Part shown: positions 39,722 through 50,488 of the stretch, piece by piece
Numbering within the stretch: position 1 is the first letter of the stretch
Layout of the letters: each line of letters starts with the position of its first letter
Origin: Arsenophonus sp031446105
GTDB lineage: Bacteria; Pseudomonadota; Gammaproteobacteria; Enterobacterales; Enterobacteriaceae
DNA length: 64,000 nt
Assembly (NCBI GenBank): GCA_031446105.1
Contig: CP132907.1
Coordinates: 62,001 to 126,000, forward strand
Direction: 5' to 3'
Program-made: the position numbers and the translations under genes
The notes under the pieces: model-generated
What the model saw: the letters and a program-made list of their open reading frames with translations, nothing else
What the model was told of the DNA's origin: nothing
Databases searched by the model: none

Positions 39722-41449
39722 TTACATTCTTTCTATTGTTTCAATACCTAATGTATCTAAACCGATTTTTAAAGTTTTTTGTGTTAATAAAACAAGTTTT
39801 AATCGACTTTCTTTCAAAATATCGTTTTTTTCGTTTAAAATAGGACAATATTCATAAAAATTAGAGAATATACAAGCCAAGTTATATAAATAAGTACACA
39901 TAATATGTGGCATTCCTGAATGAGCAACAGATAAAATTGTTTCTTCAAATTGTAATAAACGAATAGCTAGAATTTCTTCATATTTATCATTTAATGTTAC
40001 TGGTTTTATTAGATTAATCAAATTGACATTTATATGTTTTAAAATAGAACATATTCTTGTATATGCATATTGCAAGTAAGGTGCCGTATTACCTTCAAAA
40101 GTTAATATATTATCCCAATCAAATACATAATTTGTAGTACGATTTTTTGATAGATCAGAATATTTAATTGCACCAATAGCAACGGCATTAATAACCACAG
40201 ATAATTCGTTTTCTGGGATTTTTGGTGTTTTTTTTCGAATAAAGTTTCCTGCTCTTTTAATTGCTTCATCTAGTAAATTTTTTAATTTAATTGTTTTTCC
40301 AGATCGGGTTTTAAAGGGTTTTCCATCTTTAGATAAAATCATACCAAACATATGATGTTCTACTTTTATTGATTCAGGAACATATCCTGCTTTATAGATA
40401 ATTTGCCATACTTGCATTAAATGTTGATGTTGTCGAGAATCTGTATAATATAATATTCTATCAGCATGTAATACTTCGTATCTATATTTCCCACAAGCTA
40501 TATCTGTTGTAGTATATAAGTAACCACCATCTTTTTTTTGAATAATAACTCCCATAGAATGACCATTTTTGTTTTTAAATTTATCAAGATAGACAACAAT
40601 AGCTCCATTACTTTCAACAGCTAACCCCTTGGCTTTTAGATCAGTAACAATTTCCGGTAACATATTATTATAAAAACTTTCTCCTATGGTATCTTTTTCA
40701 GATAATGTAACATTTAATCGATTATATATTTTTTGATTATGTTTCATACTAAGATCAACTAAATGATTCCATATTTTGCGACAATTTTTATTGCCAGATT
40801 GTAGTTTGATAACATAATTACGTGCAAGTGAAGAAAATTCTTTATTTTTATCGTAATATTGTTTAGCCTTTTGATAAAAAAATTCTATTTCAGATAATGA
40901 TATATTTTTTTTTTCTTTTTTTGTGGTTTTAAGATATGCAATTAACATACCAAATTGTGTTCCCCAATCACCTATATGATTAGCACGTATAACTTTATGA
41001 CCTAAAAATTCTAATGTACGAGCAATAGCATCTCCCAGTATAGTAGAACGTAAATGTCCAATATGCATTTCTTTTGCTATATTTGGGGAAGAATAGTCAA
41101 TAATTATTGTTTGTGGATTAATGGAAGTAATGCCTAATTTAGAATCTTGTAGAGTTAGTGAAATATTTTTTTCTATCCATGATTTATTAAGAGAAATATT
41201 GATAAAACCAGGTTCAGCGATTTCTATTTTACTGGCAATTTCATCTATTTTTAATAGATTTAAGATTTTTTCAGCTAATTGACGAGGAGGAATACCCATT
41301 TTTTTTGCTGCAATCATAATTCCATTAGATTGATAATCACCAAATTTTCTTTTTTTTGAAGTACGTATATTAGCATCACTATTTTTAGGGGCACCTGCAG
41401 TGATTAATGCATTAGTAATTTTTTCTGAAAGTAAAGCATAAATGTTCAC
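39722..41449 (-). CDS. argS: Arginyl-tRNA synthetase
   Basis: Class I synthetase charging tRNA-Arg. The 575 aa match E. coli ArgS (577). HIGH is at residues 129-132 in KEMHIGHLRST. The KMSKS position is degenerate (MILSKDGKPFKTRSG), as is normal for ArgRS. The N-terminal Add1 domain and C-terminal DALR anticodon domain are complete, ending LKIGLDTLGIETIERM. In E. coli argS lies near cmoA-cmoB too. Confidence 0.98.
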   Translation of the reverse strand: MNIYALLSEKITNALITAGAPKNSDANIRTSKKRKFGDYQSNGIMIAAKKMGIPPRQLAEKILNLLKIDEIASKIEIAEPGFINISLNKSWIEKNISLTLQDSKLGITSINPQTIIIDYSSPNIAKEMHIGHLRSTILGDAIARTLEFLGHKVIRANHIGDWGTQFGMLIAYLKTTKKEKKNISLSEIEFFYQKAKQYYDKNKEFSSLARNYVIKLQSGNKNCRKIWNHLVDLSMKHNQKIYNRLNVTLSEKDTIGESFYNNMLPEIVTDLKAKGLAVESNGAIVVYLDKFKNKNGHSMGVIIQKKDGGYLYTTTDIACGKYRYEVLHADRILYYTDSRQHQHLMQVWQIIYKAGYVPESIKVEHHMFGMILSKDGKPFKTRSGKTIKLKNLLDEAIKRAGNFIRKKTPKIPENELSVVINAVAIGAIKYSDLSKNRTTNYVFDWDNILTFEGNTAPYLQYAYTRICSILKHINVNLINLIKPVTLNDKYEEILAIRLLQFEETILSVAHSGMPHIMCTYLYNLACIFSNFYEYCPILNEKNDILKESRLKLVLLTQKTLKIGLDTLGIETIERM

Positions 41450-42076
41450 TTCATGACCTAAGAATAAAAGTGTTGTATTTGATTTGTAAATATTAGCATA
41501 ATATTAATTATTTTATCTAAAATTTATGCAAATGGTTTTTTTATTTTTTAATAAAATGCAAGTTTATTAAAAATAATGATGTAATTCTATATTAGAATTA
41601 ATAATTTTTTAAAAAAATATTAACTTTATTTGATTTATTTTAATTTTATATTTTTTTTAATTTTTTTAATTAAACTATTATTTAAAAATATTGTTTGATA
41701 TTTTGATTATATCTTTTAATAAAAATATTATTTTTTAAAAAATATTTTATTACTATATTTCTATTACTATGATTTTAAACAAGATTTTATGAAATATAAT
41801 AAATTTAAATAATTGATTTATATTTTTTAATTTTTTTTAAAAAATAAAGTTATTATTTTTTTGCATGAGATAATATTTTTTATATTTTGAACTTATTAAA
41901 AAAAATTATCAAAATTATAAAAATTTTATTTTAATTAAGTAATTATTACATGATTATATATTTTTTTATATAGATTATATATTTATTATGCACATATTTT
42001 TTTATTATGATTTTTTTATTTTAAATACAATAATATAAACATTATTTATTTTTCTAATTAAAAAGTAATTATTTTT
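41450..42076. other. AT-rich gap, argS to cmoB
   Basis: About 630 bp with no readable gene. E. coli has cutC, torYZ and yecM between these two genes. They are gone. Confidence 0.45.
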
Positions 42077-43045
42077 TTATATTTTTTTTGCAATTAAAAT
42101 AGCTCGTATTGGAGCAGGATATCCTTCTATTGTTAAATTATGATTTTCTGGTTTAAGAAAGTCTTCCAGTGATTCATTTTTCATCCAGAGTGTTTTTCTT
42201 TGTTCTTGTATTGTTGTTGGTGTTTGATTTATAATTTTTATATCGTAAAATCTGCATTTTTTTAACCAAATTTTTAACATTTTTGCTGATGGGATGAAAT
42301 ATACATTGCGCATTTTAGCATAACGTTCAGTAGGTATCAAACATTGATTTTCATCACCTTCAATCACTAAACTTTCTAATATTATTTCACCATCTGAAAC
42401 TAGTTGATTATTTATTTTATACAAATGTTCTAATGGTGAACGGGAATGATAAATAACACCCATCGAAAATACTGTATCAAATATATTCGATACAGGCAGT
42501 TGTTCAATAGTTAATGGCAATAAATTTATTTTTTGAATGTTACCAAGTAATTTACGAATCGCTTCAAATTGATATAAAGATTTTTCGATAGGATCAATTC
42601 CTACTATAAATTTTGCATTTTCACCCAGTATTCTCCACATGTAATATCCATTACCACATCCTACATCAAGTACTAATTTATTTTTTAATGTTGAAATATA
42701 AGGGATTATACGCTGCCATTTTAAGTTTGATTGCCATTCACTATCAATTTTAATACCATATATAGAAAATGGACCTTTACGCCATGGCATTAACTTTTTT
42801 AATAATTGAATAATTTTTTTCATATCTTTTAAAGAAAGATTTACTTTTTTTTTTGCAATAATTCCTGTTTTTAGATTTATATAATCTGGTGTTATTTTTG
42901 GTAAATTATATACTATTTTTTTCCAATATTGAGATTGTTTATTTTGTTTTTTTTTCCATTGTTCAATTTGATATGGTATAGTTTTTAGCCAAATACTCAG
43001 TGGTCCAAGAGCTATTTTTTGATAAAAAAATCCAAAGTTTATCAT
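42077..43045 (-). CDS. cmoB: tRNA U34 carboxymethyltransferase CmoB
   Basis: Transfers the carboxymethyl group from Cx-SAM to hydroxyuridine-34, giving cmo5U in tRNAs such as Leu(UAG) and Pro(UGG), both present in this window. The 322 aa match E. coli CmoB (323). It keeps MPWRKGPFSIYGIKID, the SAM-type motif LVLDVGCGNGYYMWR, FDTVFSMGVIYHSRSPLEHL and the end EGYPAPIRAILIAKK. Its ATG overlaps the true stop of cmoA as ATGA, which matters for judging the cmoA frameshift. Confidence 0.97.
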   Translation of the reverse strand: MINFGFFYQKIALGPLSIWLKTIPYQIEQWKKKQNKQSQYWKKIVYNLPKITPDYINLKTGIIAKKKVNLSLKDMKKIIQLLKKLMPWRKGPFSIYGIKIDSEWQSNLKWQRIIPYISTLKNKLVLDVGCGNGYYMWRILGENAKFIVGIDPIEKSLYQFEAIRKLLGNIQKINLLPLTIEQLPVSNIFDTVFSMGVIYHSRSPLEHLYKINNQLVSDGEIILESLVIEGDENQCLIPTERYAKMRNVYFIPSAKMLKIWLKKCRFYDIKIINQTPTTIQEQRKTLWMKNESLEDFLKPENHNLTIEGYPAPIRAILIAKKI

Positions 43046-43796
43046 TTGTTTTGTGCTTTAATGGCTAAGAATGAACCGAAATTAAAATATTGAAAGTATA
43101 ATTCGTAATGCTGGAAACCAGCTATATTTAATCTTGATTTGTGTTTTTTTATTGAATCAGTAATCATAATATTATCTAACATTTTTTTTTTTGATGAATT
43201 TCTTTTATACTGTATCCATTAGCAAGTTTAAAATCATAATGCATATTAAATAATAAATTATGAATTTTTTTGTCATTAAAACTAAATTTTTCTGATAATA
43301 CCAATAATCCGCCAGGATTTAAACCTTTATAAATGCGATTAATTAATCTTTGACGTTTTATTGGAGTAATGAATTGTAATGTAAAATTCAAGACTACCAT
43401 GGAAGCATTTTTTATTTTTGTATTAAGAATATCTTCTAAAATTATTTCAACAGGTATTTTTGTTTTGTAAGCATATAGATATTTTTTGCAAAGTTTAATC
43501 ATGGATTTTGAATTATCAATAGCAAGTATTTTATAGTTTTTTAAATTACTATTACAAAGTATTGATAGTGTTACTGCTCCTAAAGAGCAACCTAAATCAT
43601 AAACAAAACTGTTAGGTGTTATAAAATATTTTGCTAACATTCCTATTATGCTAAGAATATCAGTATATCCAGGAATAGAACGTTTTATCATATCAGGAAA
43701 AATTTTTGCAATTTTTTCGTTAAATTCCCAATTATCTAAGTTTTTAATAGGTTTTATAAATAAAATATCTTTTTTTGTTATTTTTTTTTTAATCAT
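43042..43796 (-). CDS. cmoA: Carboxy-S-adenosyl-methionine synthase CmoA, frame broken at a poly(A) tract
   Basis: CmoA makes Cx-SAM from SAM and prephenate. The first 206 codons match E. coli CmoA up to NGYSIKEIHQKKK, with SAM motif VYDLGCSLGAVTLS and VVLNFTLQFITP. The frame then hits TAG right after a run of eleven A on the minus strand (T at 43182-43192). One base over, the missing end is fully readable: MLDNIMITDSIKKHKSRL onward to FNFGSFLAIKAQNK, stopping in an ATGA overlap with cmoB. Twelve A restore one protein of about 250 aa (E. coli 247). A lone 206-aa form would lack the last strands of the methyltransferase fold. Prephenate, its substrate, is the product of the chorismate mutase at 10077. 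Confidence 0.88.
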
Positions 43797-44728
43797 TTGA
43801 AGATGTATTATAAACTATACTAATTTTTGAAAATTAAGATTTATAATCTTATCCTAATAAATTTAAAATGAGATTACAAATAAGAAAATTTATTTTTTTA
43901 AAAAAATAAATTTTAAAAAATATAATTAAATTTTAAATATAAAATTTAAACTTATTTTTTATGATTTATTATGTATTTTAAGGTACACTAATTTTAAATT
44001 AAAAGTTTTTATTTATATAGATTAAAAACTTTTATTTATATAGATTTAAAGTGTTTCAGTATATTTTATTTAGTAGAGAATAAATTCATAAAAATATAAA
44101 TAATATTTTATCAAATAAATTATTTTTTTATTGATCAAATTTTATTAATACATAAAAATTTGATTATCTTATAATTATTTAAAAAAATAATTCAAATTTA
44201 TTAATAAAAATTATTAATTAAAATAACATTTTTATAAAATAAAATACATATTTATATTTTTTTATATTAAAAGACTATTTGATATTAAAAAATATTTTAA
44301 AGTAATTATTTTTTATTAATAGTTATTTTTTGATTTTTTCATAAATATTTCTTAAATTATTAATTATTTGTTTTATTTAATAAATATTAAAAATTTATAT
44401 TAATAATTAAAAAAATATTATTTAAAAAGTTGATGACAATTAATGAATGTATATTATGAATTTATTTAATTATATTTTTTGTAAAAATATTTTTAATAAA
44501 AAATACCATTTATTTTCAATAAAAATAAAGAATATTTAAAAAATTTTTTATAATAATTCTATATTTAATCTCGATTAAAATAATTTTATGTTTTTCTAAA
44601 AGTGACATAAAATTTTTATCGTTTTTGTTTTAAAATAAATAATAATAATTACAACATAAGTTTTTATAAAAAAAACAAAAAATTAATTATTTTTTTTGCT
44701 AGTTAATTGAGATTCTATGGAGGATAAT
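43797..44728. other. AT-rich gap, cmoA to bactofilin gene
   Basis: About 930 bp between divergent genes with no readable coding sequence. A short tandem repeat inside is listed separately. GGAGG at 44719-44723 is the ribosome site of the next gene. Confidence 0.5.
44001..44046. repeat. Two tandem copies of a 23-bp unit
   Basis: Copy 1 (44001-44023) and copy 2 (44024-44046) share 21 of 23 bases, differing at the fifth and sixth base. The shared core is TTTTATTTATATAGATT. Adjacent copies suggest slippage duplication. No function is evident. Confidence 0.7.
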
Positions 44729-45349
44729 ATGCGATTAATCAATGTAGCTATTATTGCATGGTGCTTATCTATTATTATGTATTTTAATGGATTTTTTTGG
44801 ATGTCTTTTGGTACCGGATTAATCTCTATTTTTCTTATTATCTATTATTTTAGGAGAAATATTTTGTTTAAGAAAAAAGAAATAGAAGATGTAAAAAACA
44901 AAAAAAAGAAAATTGAAACTGAAAATGATAAAAAAACAATTATATGTTCTAAAACTTGTTTTACTGGAGATATTATATCAGATTCAGATATATTTATTGA
45001 TGGTAAATATGTTGGAAACATTTTTTGTAAAGAAAATACTGTGATTGTAACAAAAAATGGTATAATTAAAGGTAGTATTTTAGCAAAAAAAATAATTATT
45101 TATGGAAAAATAGATGGTCGTGTAGAATCTAATATTATTAAAATTCAGTTAAATGGTATAATAGAAGGTGAAATTTTTAGTGAAAATTTATCAATTGAAA
45201 ATGGTGGATTTTTTATTGGTATATCCAAAAAAATTACGTTAGATTTAAATAAAAAAATACCTGAATGTAATGATATTAAAGATAATATTAAGTATGAAAA
45301 ACAAAAAATAAATATAGGGAATTCTATTGTTTTAAAAGAAAAAAAATAA
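44729..45349 (+). CDS. ccmA: Bactofilin, CcmA-like, membrane-anchored
   Basis: A cytoskeletal bactofilin that polymerises without nucleotides; in Proteus mirabilis CcmA affects cell shape. From the ATG at 44729 (GGAGG five bases upstream) it has 206 aa. An upstream in-frame ATG at 44717 overlaps the ribosome site and is less likely. Two membrane helices fill about residues 4-22 and 26-43, followed by a Lys/Glu-rich linker (about 45-72). A beta-helical DUF583 core spans about 73-175, with Gly-turn repeats such as CFTGDIISDSDIFIDGKYVG, KNGIIKGSILAKKIIIYGKI and LNGIIEGEIFSENLSI. The tail is polar. The two-helix N-terminus is the Proteus/Providencia type. E. coli lacks a close equivalent to my knowledge, so it helps place the organism. 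Confidence 0.88.
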   Translation: MRLINVAIIAWCLSIIMYFNGFFWMSFGTGLISIFLIIYYFRRNILFKKKEIEDVKNKKKKIETENDKKTIICSKTCFTGDIISDSDIFIDGKYVGNIFCKENTVIVTKNGIIKGSILAKKIIIYGKIDGRVESNIIKIQLNGIIEGEIFSENLSIENGGFFIGISKKITLDLNKKIPECNDIKDNIKYEKQKINIGNSIVLKEKK

Positions 45350-45853
45350 AAAATATTAATAAATAATTATTAGCTATATCAATATTTTAAAATTTTATAA
45401 AAAAATATTGTATATTGATATTTTTTTTATAAATAAATAAAAATAATCATTACCATATTTATTATCGTATTTTTTTTAAAAAAAAGTATTATAAATAAAT
45501 ACATTTAATTTAAAAATATGCAGATATTTTTAGAATTATATTTTAAATTTTTGTTTTTTTATTTTGTACAAAAAAATATTTTTTAATATAATTTTGTAAA
45601 ATTTTTCATATAAGTAGTAATTATTTTTTTTGGAAAATTTAAAAAATTTCAATAAAATTCCATTTTTTTTGTTTTTTATTTTTAAAATTTATCTTTAAAA
45701 AATTTTTTAAAAAATCTTTAGTATATATGTTAATATTGATATAATAATAACTAATGATAATTACTTTGTTTATTTAATATTTTTTAAATATTTTATAAAT
45801 AAAAAAATTATAGTTTTATTGATAAAAAAGAAAAAAAGAGAATAAAAAAATAA
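45350..45853. other. AT-rich gap upstream of sufD
   Basis: About 500 bp with no gene. In an intact suf operon sufC would end just here. I see no ABC ATPase motif. Confidence 0.45.
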
Positions 45854-47122
45854 ATGGATCTTTTAAATCAAAAAGCATTAAAAAATTTTTCAGAAATTTT
45901 TCACAGTAGTAATAGAGCAAAAGAAAAAGAAGCATTAAATTATTGGCGTTTAGTAGAAAAAATTGGATTTTCATCATTTCAAGATGAAGAATTGCATTCT
46001 ACTCCTTTAAAAAATATATTAACTTCTAAATATCAATTAACCAATAATAATTTTTTTAATATCCAATCTAAAAATTTTAAAAATATAGGTATTAATGATT
46101 TAGACGGATGGCGAATTGTATTAATAGATGGATATTTTATTCCTTCTTTAAGTAGTAATGATTTTTTTCCTTATCAGATTAATACAAAAAATATAATTAA
46201 AAATTTTCCCTTTCCTATTCTCAATAATGATATATTTTTATATTTAACAGAAAGCTTATCTGTTCAACCGTTATTAATTAAGTTGTGTGCTAATCAAATA
46301 GTAAAAAAAACACTTTATATTTTAAATATCACATCAGGATCAAATTCAAAGTATTATATTAATACTAGTCACTATCGTTATCATTTAGAAATTGAAGCTA
46401 ACAGTAAAGCACAAGTTATTGAACATTTTATTTCTTTAAATGATAAACCACATTTAACAGGAAGTCGTTTAACGGTTAATCTTGGCGAGAATAGTTTTTT
46501 AAATCATATAAAATTTAGTTTTGAAAATAAAAAAAGTTTTCATTTTTCTCATAATGATTTTATTTTAAGAGAATATAGTAATATTAAAAGTATTGGTATT
46601 TTTTTTGGTTCTAGTTTATGTCGAAATCATACAAGCATTAATTTACAAGGTAGAGAAAGCACATCTTTTTTGAAAAGTTTATTATTAGCAAAAAATAGTC
46701 AAATTATTAATATAAGAACTTATCTTGAACATAATGAGCCATTTTGTAGGAGTGATCAATTACATAAATCTATTGTATTAGATCATAGTAAAGCAATTTT
46801 TAATGGTATAATTAAAGTTTTAAAAAAAGCAGTAAACATTTCTGCACAAATGAAAAATAATAATTTGTTATTAGGAAAAAAAGCAGAAGTATATACAAAA
46901 CCACAATTAGAAATTTATTCTGATGATGTTAAATGTACTCATGCTGCTACTGTAGGAAGCATTGATGTTGAACAGTTATTTTATCTTTGTTCCCGTGGCA
47001 TTAATTTTCAAGATGCTAAACATATAATTATGGTTGCATTCACATATGAAGTAAGCAAAAACATTTATAATGATGTTATAAAAAATGAGATAAACAAAAA
47101 TATTCAGAAATTTTTGCTATAG
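45854..47122 (+). CDS. sufD: Fe-S cluster scaffold component SufD
   Basis: Part of the SufBC2D scaffold that assembles Fe-S clusters. The 422 aa match E. coli SufD (423). Conserved blocks are YFIPSLS-like VLIDGYFIPSLS, TSHYRYHLEIEANSKAQVIEHFISLND, FCRSDQLHKSIV, NNLLLGKKAEVYTKPQLEIYSDDVKCTHAATVGSID and FYLCSRGIN. The conserved His of KCTHAAT is present. No sufA, sufB, sufC, sufS or sufE flanks it, which is unusual for a gene normally inside the sufABCDSE operon. The partners may sit elsewhere in the genome. Confidence 0.95.
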   Translation: MDLLNQKALKNFSEIFHSSNRAKEKEALNYWRLVEKIGFSSFQDEELHSTPLKNILTSKYQLTNNNFFNIQSKNFKNIGINDLDGWRIVLIDGYFIPSLSSNDFFPYQINTKNIIKNFPFPILNNDIFLYLTESLSVQPLLIKLCANQIVKKTLYILNITSGSNSKYYINTSHYRYHLEIEANSKAQVIEHFISLNDKPHLTGSRLTVNLGENSFLNHIKFSFENKKSFHFSHNDFILREYSNIKSIGIFFGSSLCRNHTSINLQGRESTSFLKSLLLAKNSQIINIRTYLEHNEPFCRSDQLHKSIVLDHSKAIFNGIIKVLKKAVNISAQMKNNNLLLGKKAEVYTKPQLEIYSDDVKCTHAATVGSIDVEQLFYLCSRGINFQDAKHIIMVAFTYEVSKNIYNDVIKNEINKNIQKFLL

Positions 47123-47908
47123 GTTTTTTTATTTTTAATTCTAATAAAAAAAATTTAGATTTTTTAAAAATTAAAAATTATATAAAAAATATTTTTAATT
47201 TGGGAAAGATAGGTTAAATTTTATAAAAATATTTATTAGATTAAACTTTTTTAAAAATTTTTATATATTAAAGATTTATATATAAATATTTAAAATTATA
47301 ATTAATTTATGTTTAAAATAAATTATCGTAATCATATTATTAGACTAATGTATTTTAATAATTTTTTTTAAAATTATGTATTAAATTTATAAAAATAATA
47401 TTAAATATAATAAAAGATATTTTTTTATTACTTTTAAATATTTTTTAATATAAAAATATTTGTTTTGTATATTTAAAAAAAGAAATAATAATTTTATTTA
47501 TGTATATTATCGTATTAAATAGATATTTGATGTTTTTTGAAAATTATCAAATATTATTTTTTAAGAGTTATTTTTATGTCATTATTATTTTATATTTTTT
47601 AATTGTGATTTATATAAAAAATTTATTTTTATTTTAATTATTTTTAAAGAAAGATTTATGTATTAGATTTTTCATATAAAATAACAAAAATTTTATTTTT
47701 TATTAGTAATTTTTTAATAAAAAATTATCGATTTTTTATATAATAAAATTAAATCATTTTCTTTAATATTTAAATGTAATAATATTTTATATTCTTATTT
47801 TTTAATTTTTTGTACAATTATTTTATTCTTAATATTTTAATATATAATAAATATTTTAAGTATATAATATGTCTAAAAAAAATTATTAGTAAATTTAAGG
47901 AAATAAAA
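47123..47908. other. AT-rich gap, sufD to grxD
   Basis: About 790 bp. sufS and sufE would follow sufD in an intact operon. No cysteine desulfurase motif could be read. AAGGA at 47897-47901 serves grxD. Confidence 0.45.
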
Positions 47909-48247
47909 ATGAATATTTTAAAAAAAATCGAAAAACAAATAAAAGAAAATCCAATTCTTTTATACATGAAAGGATCTCCTAAATTTCCAAGTTGTGGTTT
48001 TTCAGCAAAAGCTGTACAAGTTCTTTCTTCTTGTGCTAAACGATTTGCTTATATAGATATTTTAGAATATCCCGATATTCGTGCTGCATTGCCTGATTAT
48101 GCTAATTGGCCAACATTCCCCCAGTTATGGATAGAAAGCCAATTAATTGGTGGTTGTGATATCATAGTTGAGATGTACGAACAAGGTGAATTACAAAATT
48201 TAATTAATAAAATTGATAATAAAAATGATGTTAAGAAAGTTAAATAA
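47909..48247 (+). CDS. grxD: Monothiol glutaredoxin 4
   Basis: Binds and transfers 2Fe-2S clusters with glutathione. Starting at the ATG at 47909 it has 112 aa (E. coli 115). A longer in-frame extension to 47810 has no ribosome site and no homology. The monothiol motif CGFS is at residues 29-32 in FPSCGFSAKAVQVLSSC. WPTFPQLWIESQLIGGCDI is conserved and gives the glutathione-binding TFP and GG positions. It partners naturally with the Suf system represented here by sufD. Confidence 0.97.
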   Translation: MNILKKIEKQIKENPILLYMKGSPKFPSCGFSAKAVQVLSSCAKRFAYIDILEYPDIRAALPDYANWPTFPQLWIESQLIGGCDIIVEMYEQGELQNLINKIDNKNDVKKVK

Positions 48248-49301
48248 TAAATAGTTAAAAATTCTTATATAAAAATACAAAAAATGCGAATATTATTTTT
48301 TATGTGCATAATTTGTTATTTTTAGTAATTATAAAGACAATTATCAGTAACTTTAAAATATTAAACTATAAGTGTTTTTTTATAAAAAAATTTAAGTTTT
48401 ATATAAAAATTAAATAATTTTAATACAGCTTAAATAAAATTTTAATTTTATATGATTGTAAGAAAAAAATCGATATATCATAGATTAACTTTACATCTTA
48501 TATATATTTATATATGAAGTTTTATTAATTATTTTGATAATATAATATTATTAGATATTTATTTAATATATAACTTTTTAAAAAATAATGTATTAAAATT
48601 AATATATAATTAAATATATTTTTTAAAATATTTGTTAAATTAAAGTTTTTTTAAAATTTGACTTTTTAAAAAAATAATAATTTTTGAAATGTAAAATTAT
48701 ATATTTTCAGATTTTATTTAATTTTTATATAAAATTTGTATTTATAAAAATAAGATTTATTGCAAAAAAAATTTTTAATTAATTTTTATGTTGTATAAAA
48801 CTATAATTTTATTTCAACGTTTTATGTTATATTTATTTAAAAATATATAACTTTATATATTTTCATGAAGAATTTTTTAAAAAAAATTATAGTAAAAAAA
48901 TAATTTATATTTTTATTATTTTTTATGTATTTGATAAGTAATGTGTTTAAATGAATTATTATTTTTTAGATAGGTATTAAAACATTTTTTAAAAAAAACT
49001 ATTATTTTAATATTTTAAAATATTATTTTTATAAATATAAAGAGAATGATTTAAGTTTTTGATTAATAATAATTTATATAAATTTAATTTTGATAGTTTT
49101 TAAAGTAATAAAAATTAATATTAATAATTATGAGATTAGTTGTTTTATTTTCGCTATACTTAAATTATGTTTTTAATATTTTTTAAAATAAAATTTTGAT
49201 TACATTAATAATGTTCTTATTTTTTAAAAATATATTTTTAACAGTATTACTGATTTTTAAAAAAATTAAATTATAATTTAAAATTAGTACAGAGTATTTT
49301 A
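48248..49301. other. 1.05 kb AT-rich gap, grxD to serC
   Basis: No gene, tRNA or clear hairpin seen. Stops occur in all frames. Confidence 0.5.
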
Positions 49302-50390
49302 ATGAATAAAATATATAATTTTAGTGCTGGTCCATCTATGCTACCAGAAAAAGTTTTACAGTATGCAAAAAAAGAACTTTGCAATTGGAATGGTATGGGT
49401 GTTTCTATAATGGAAATTAGTCATCGTAGTGAAGAATTTTTAGAAATGGTGCAAGAAGCTGAAGAGAATTTGCGTACATTGCTTAAAATACCTAAAAATT
49501 ACAAAGTATTGTTTTGTCATGGTGGTGCAAGAGGGCAATTTTCTGCATTACCATTAAATTTATTTCAATATAATGAAATAGTGGATTATATTATTTGTGG
49601 ATATTGGTCGCAATCTGCTGCAAATGAAGCTAAAAAATATTCTATTGTTAATACAATAAATATTATAAAAGAAGATTCTAATTATATAACTATAAAATCT
49701 ATGAATGATTGGTTATTGACGAATAATGCAAGATATTTGCATTATTGTCCTAATGAAACAATTGATGGTATTGCTTGTCGTGAATTACCTCATTTTTCAT
49801 CAAATAAGACTGTTATTATTGATTATTCTTCAGCAATATTATCTGAGCCGATTGATGTTAGTAAATTTGGAGTTATTTATGCTAGTGCACAAAAAAATAT
49901 TGGTTCAGCAGGTATTACATTATTAATTATTAGAAAAGATTTATTAGGAAATCCTAGAAAATCTACACCTTCTATTCTTAATTATACTTTATTAGCTAAT
50001 AATAAATCAATGTATAACACACCATCTACTTTTTCATGGTATTTATCCAGTTTGGTTTTTAAATGGCTTCAAGAAGAAGGTGGATTAGAAGAAATAGCAA
50101 AAAGAAATAAAGAAAAAGCTAAATTATTGTATGATACCATTGATAATAGTAAATTCTATATTAATAGGATCCATCCTGTCAATCGATCATTAATGAATAT
50201 CCCTTTTAAAATAATAAAAAATGATTTAAATTCTGAATTTATAAAAGAAGCTAAAAAAAAAGGATTGCTTTTTCTTAAAGGGCATAAAGCAAAAGGAGGA
50301 ATGCGTGCTTCAATTTATAATGCTATGACTTTAGATGGTGTAAATAAACTCGTTGATTTTATGATGCATTTTGAACATAAAAATAAATAA
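49302..50390 (+). CDS. serC: Phosphoserine aminotransferase
   Basis: PLP enzyme of serine synthesis, also acting on the erythronate branch to pyridoxal phosphate. The 362 aa equal the E. coli length. The start MNKIYNFSAGPSMLPEKVL, the motif CHGGARGQFSALPLN and the PLP-binding Lys in YASAQKNIGSAG (near residue 196) are present, as is the C-terminal KGHKAKGGMRASIYNA. First of serC-aroA-cmk-rpsA-ihfB, all in the E. coli order and orientation. Confidence 0.98.
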   Translation: MNKIYNFSAGPSMLPEKVLQYAKKELCNWNGMGVSIMEISHRSEEFLEMVQEAEENLRTLLKIPKNYKVLFCHGGARGQFSALPLNLFQYNEIVDYIICGYWSQSAANEAKKYSIVNTINIIKEDSNYITIKSMNDWLLTNNARYLHYCPNETIDGIACRELPHFSSNKTVIIDYSSAILSEPIDVSKFGVIYASAQKNIGSAGITLLIIRKDLLGNPRKSTPSILNYTLLANNKSMYNTPSTFSWYLSSLVFKWLQEEGGLEEIAKRNKEKAKLLYDTIDNSKFYINRIHPVNRSLMNIPFKIIKNDLNSEFIKEAKKKGLLFLKGHKAKGGMRASIYNAMTLDGVNKLVDFMMHFEHKNK

Positions 50391-50488
50391 ATTAAATTAT
50401 TTATTAATTTTATGAATTTTTACATAACATACATAGTATACATATTAAAATTTTAAATTAAAATATTTGCTAAAATTTTTATTTATTA

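Noticed and set aside
43176..43796. cmoA read as a complete, naturally short 206-aa gene
   Set aside because: The missing C-terminus is present one frame over and runs into the conserved overlap with cmoB, so the short form is a frameshift product.
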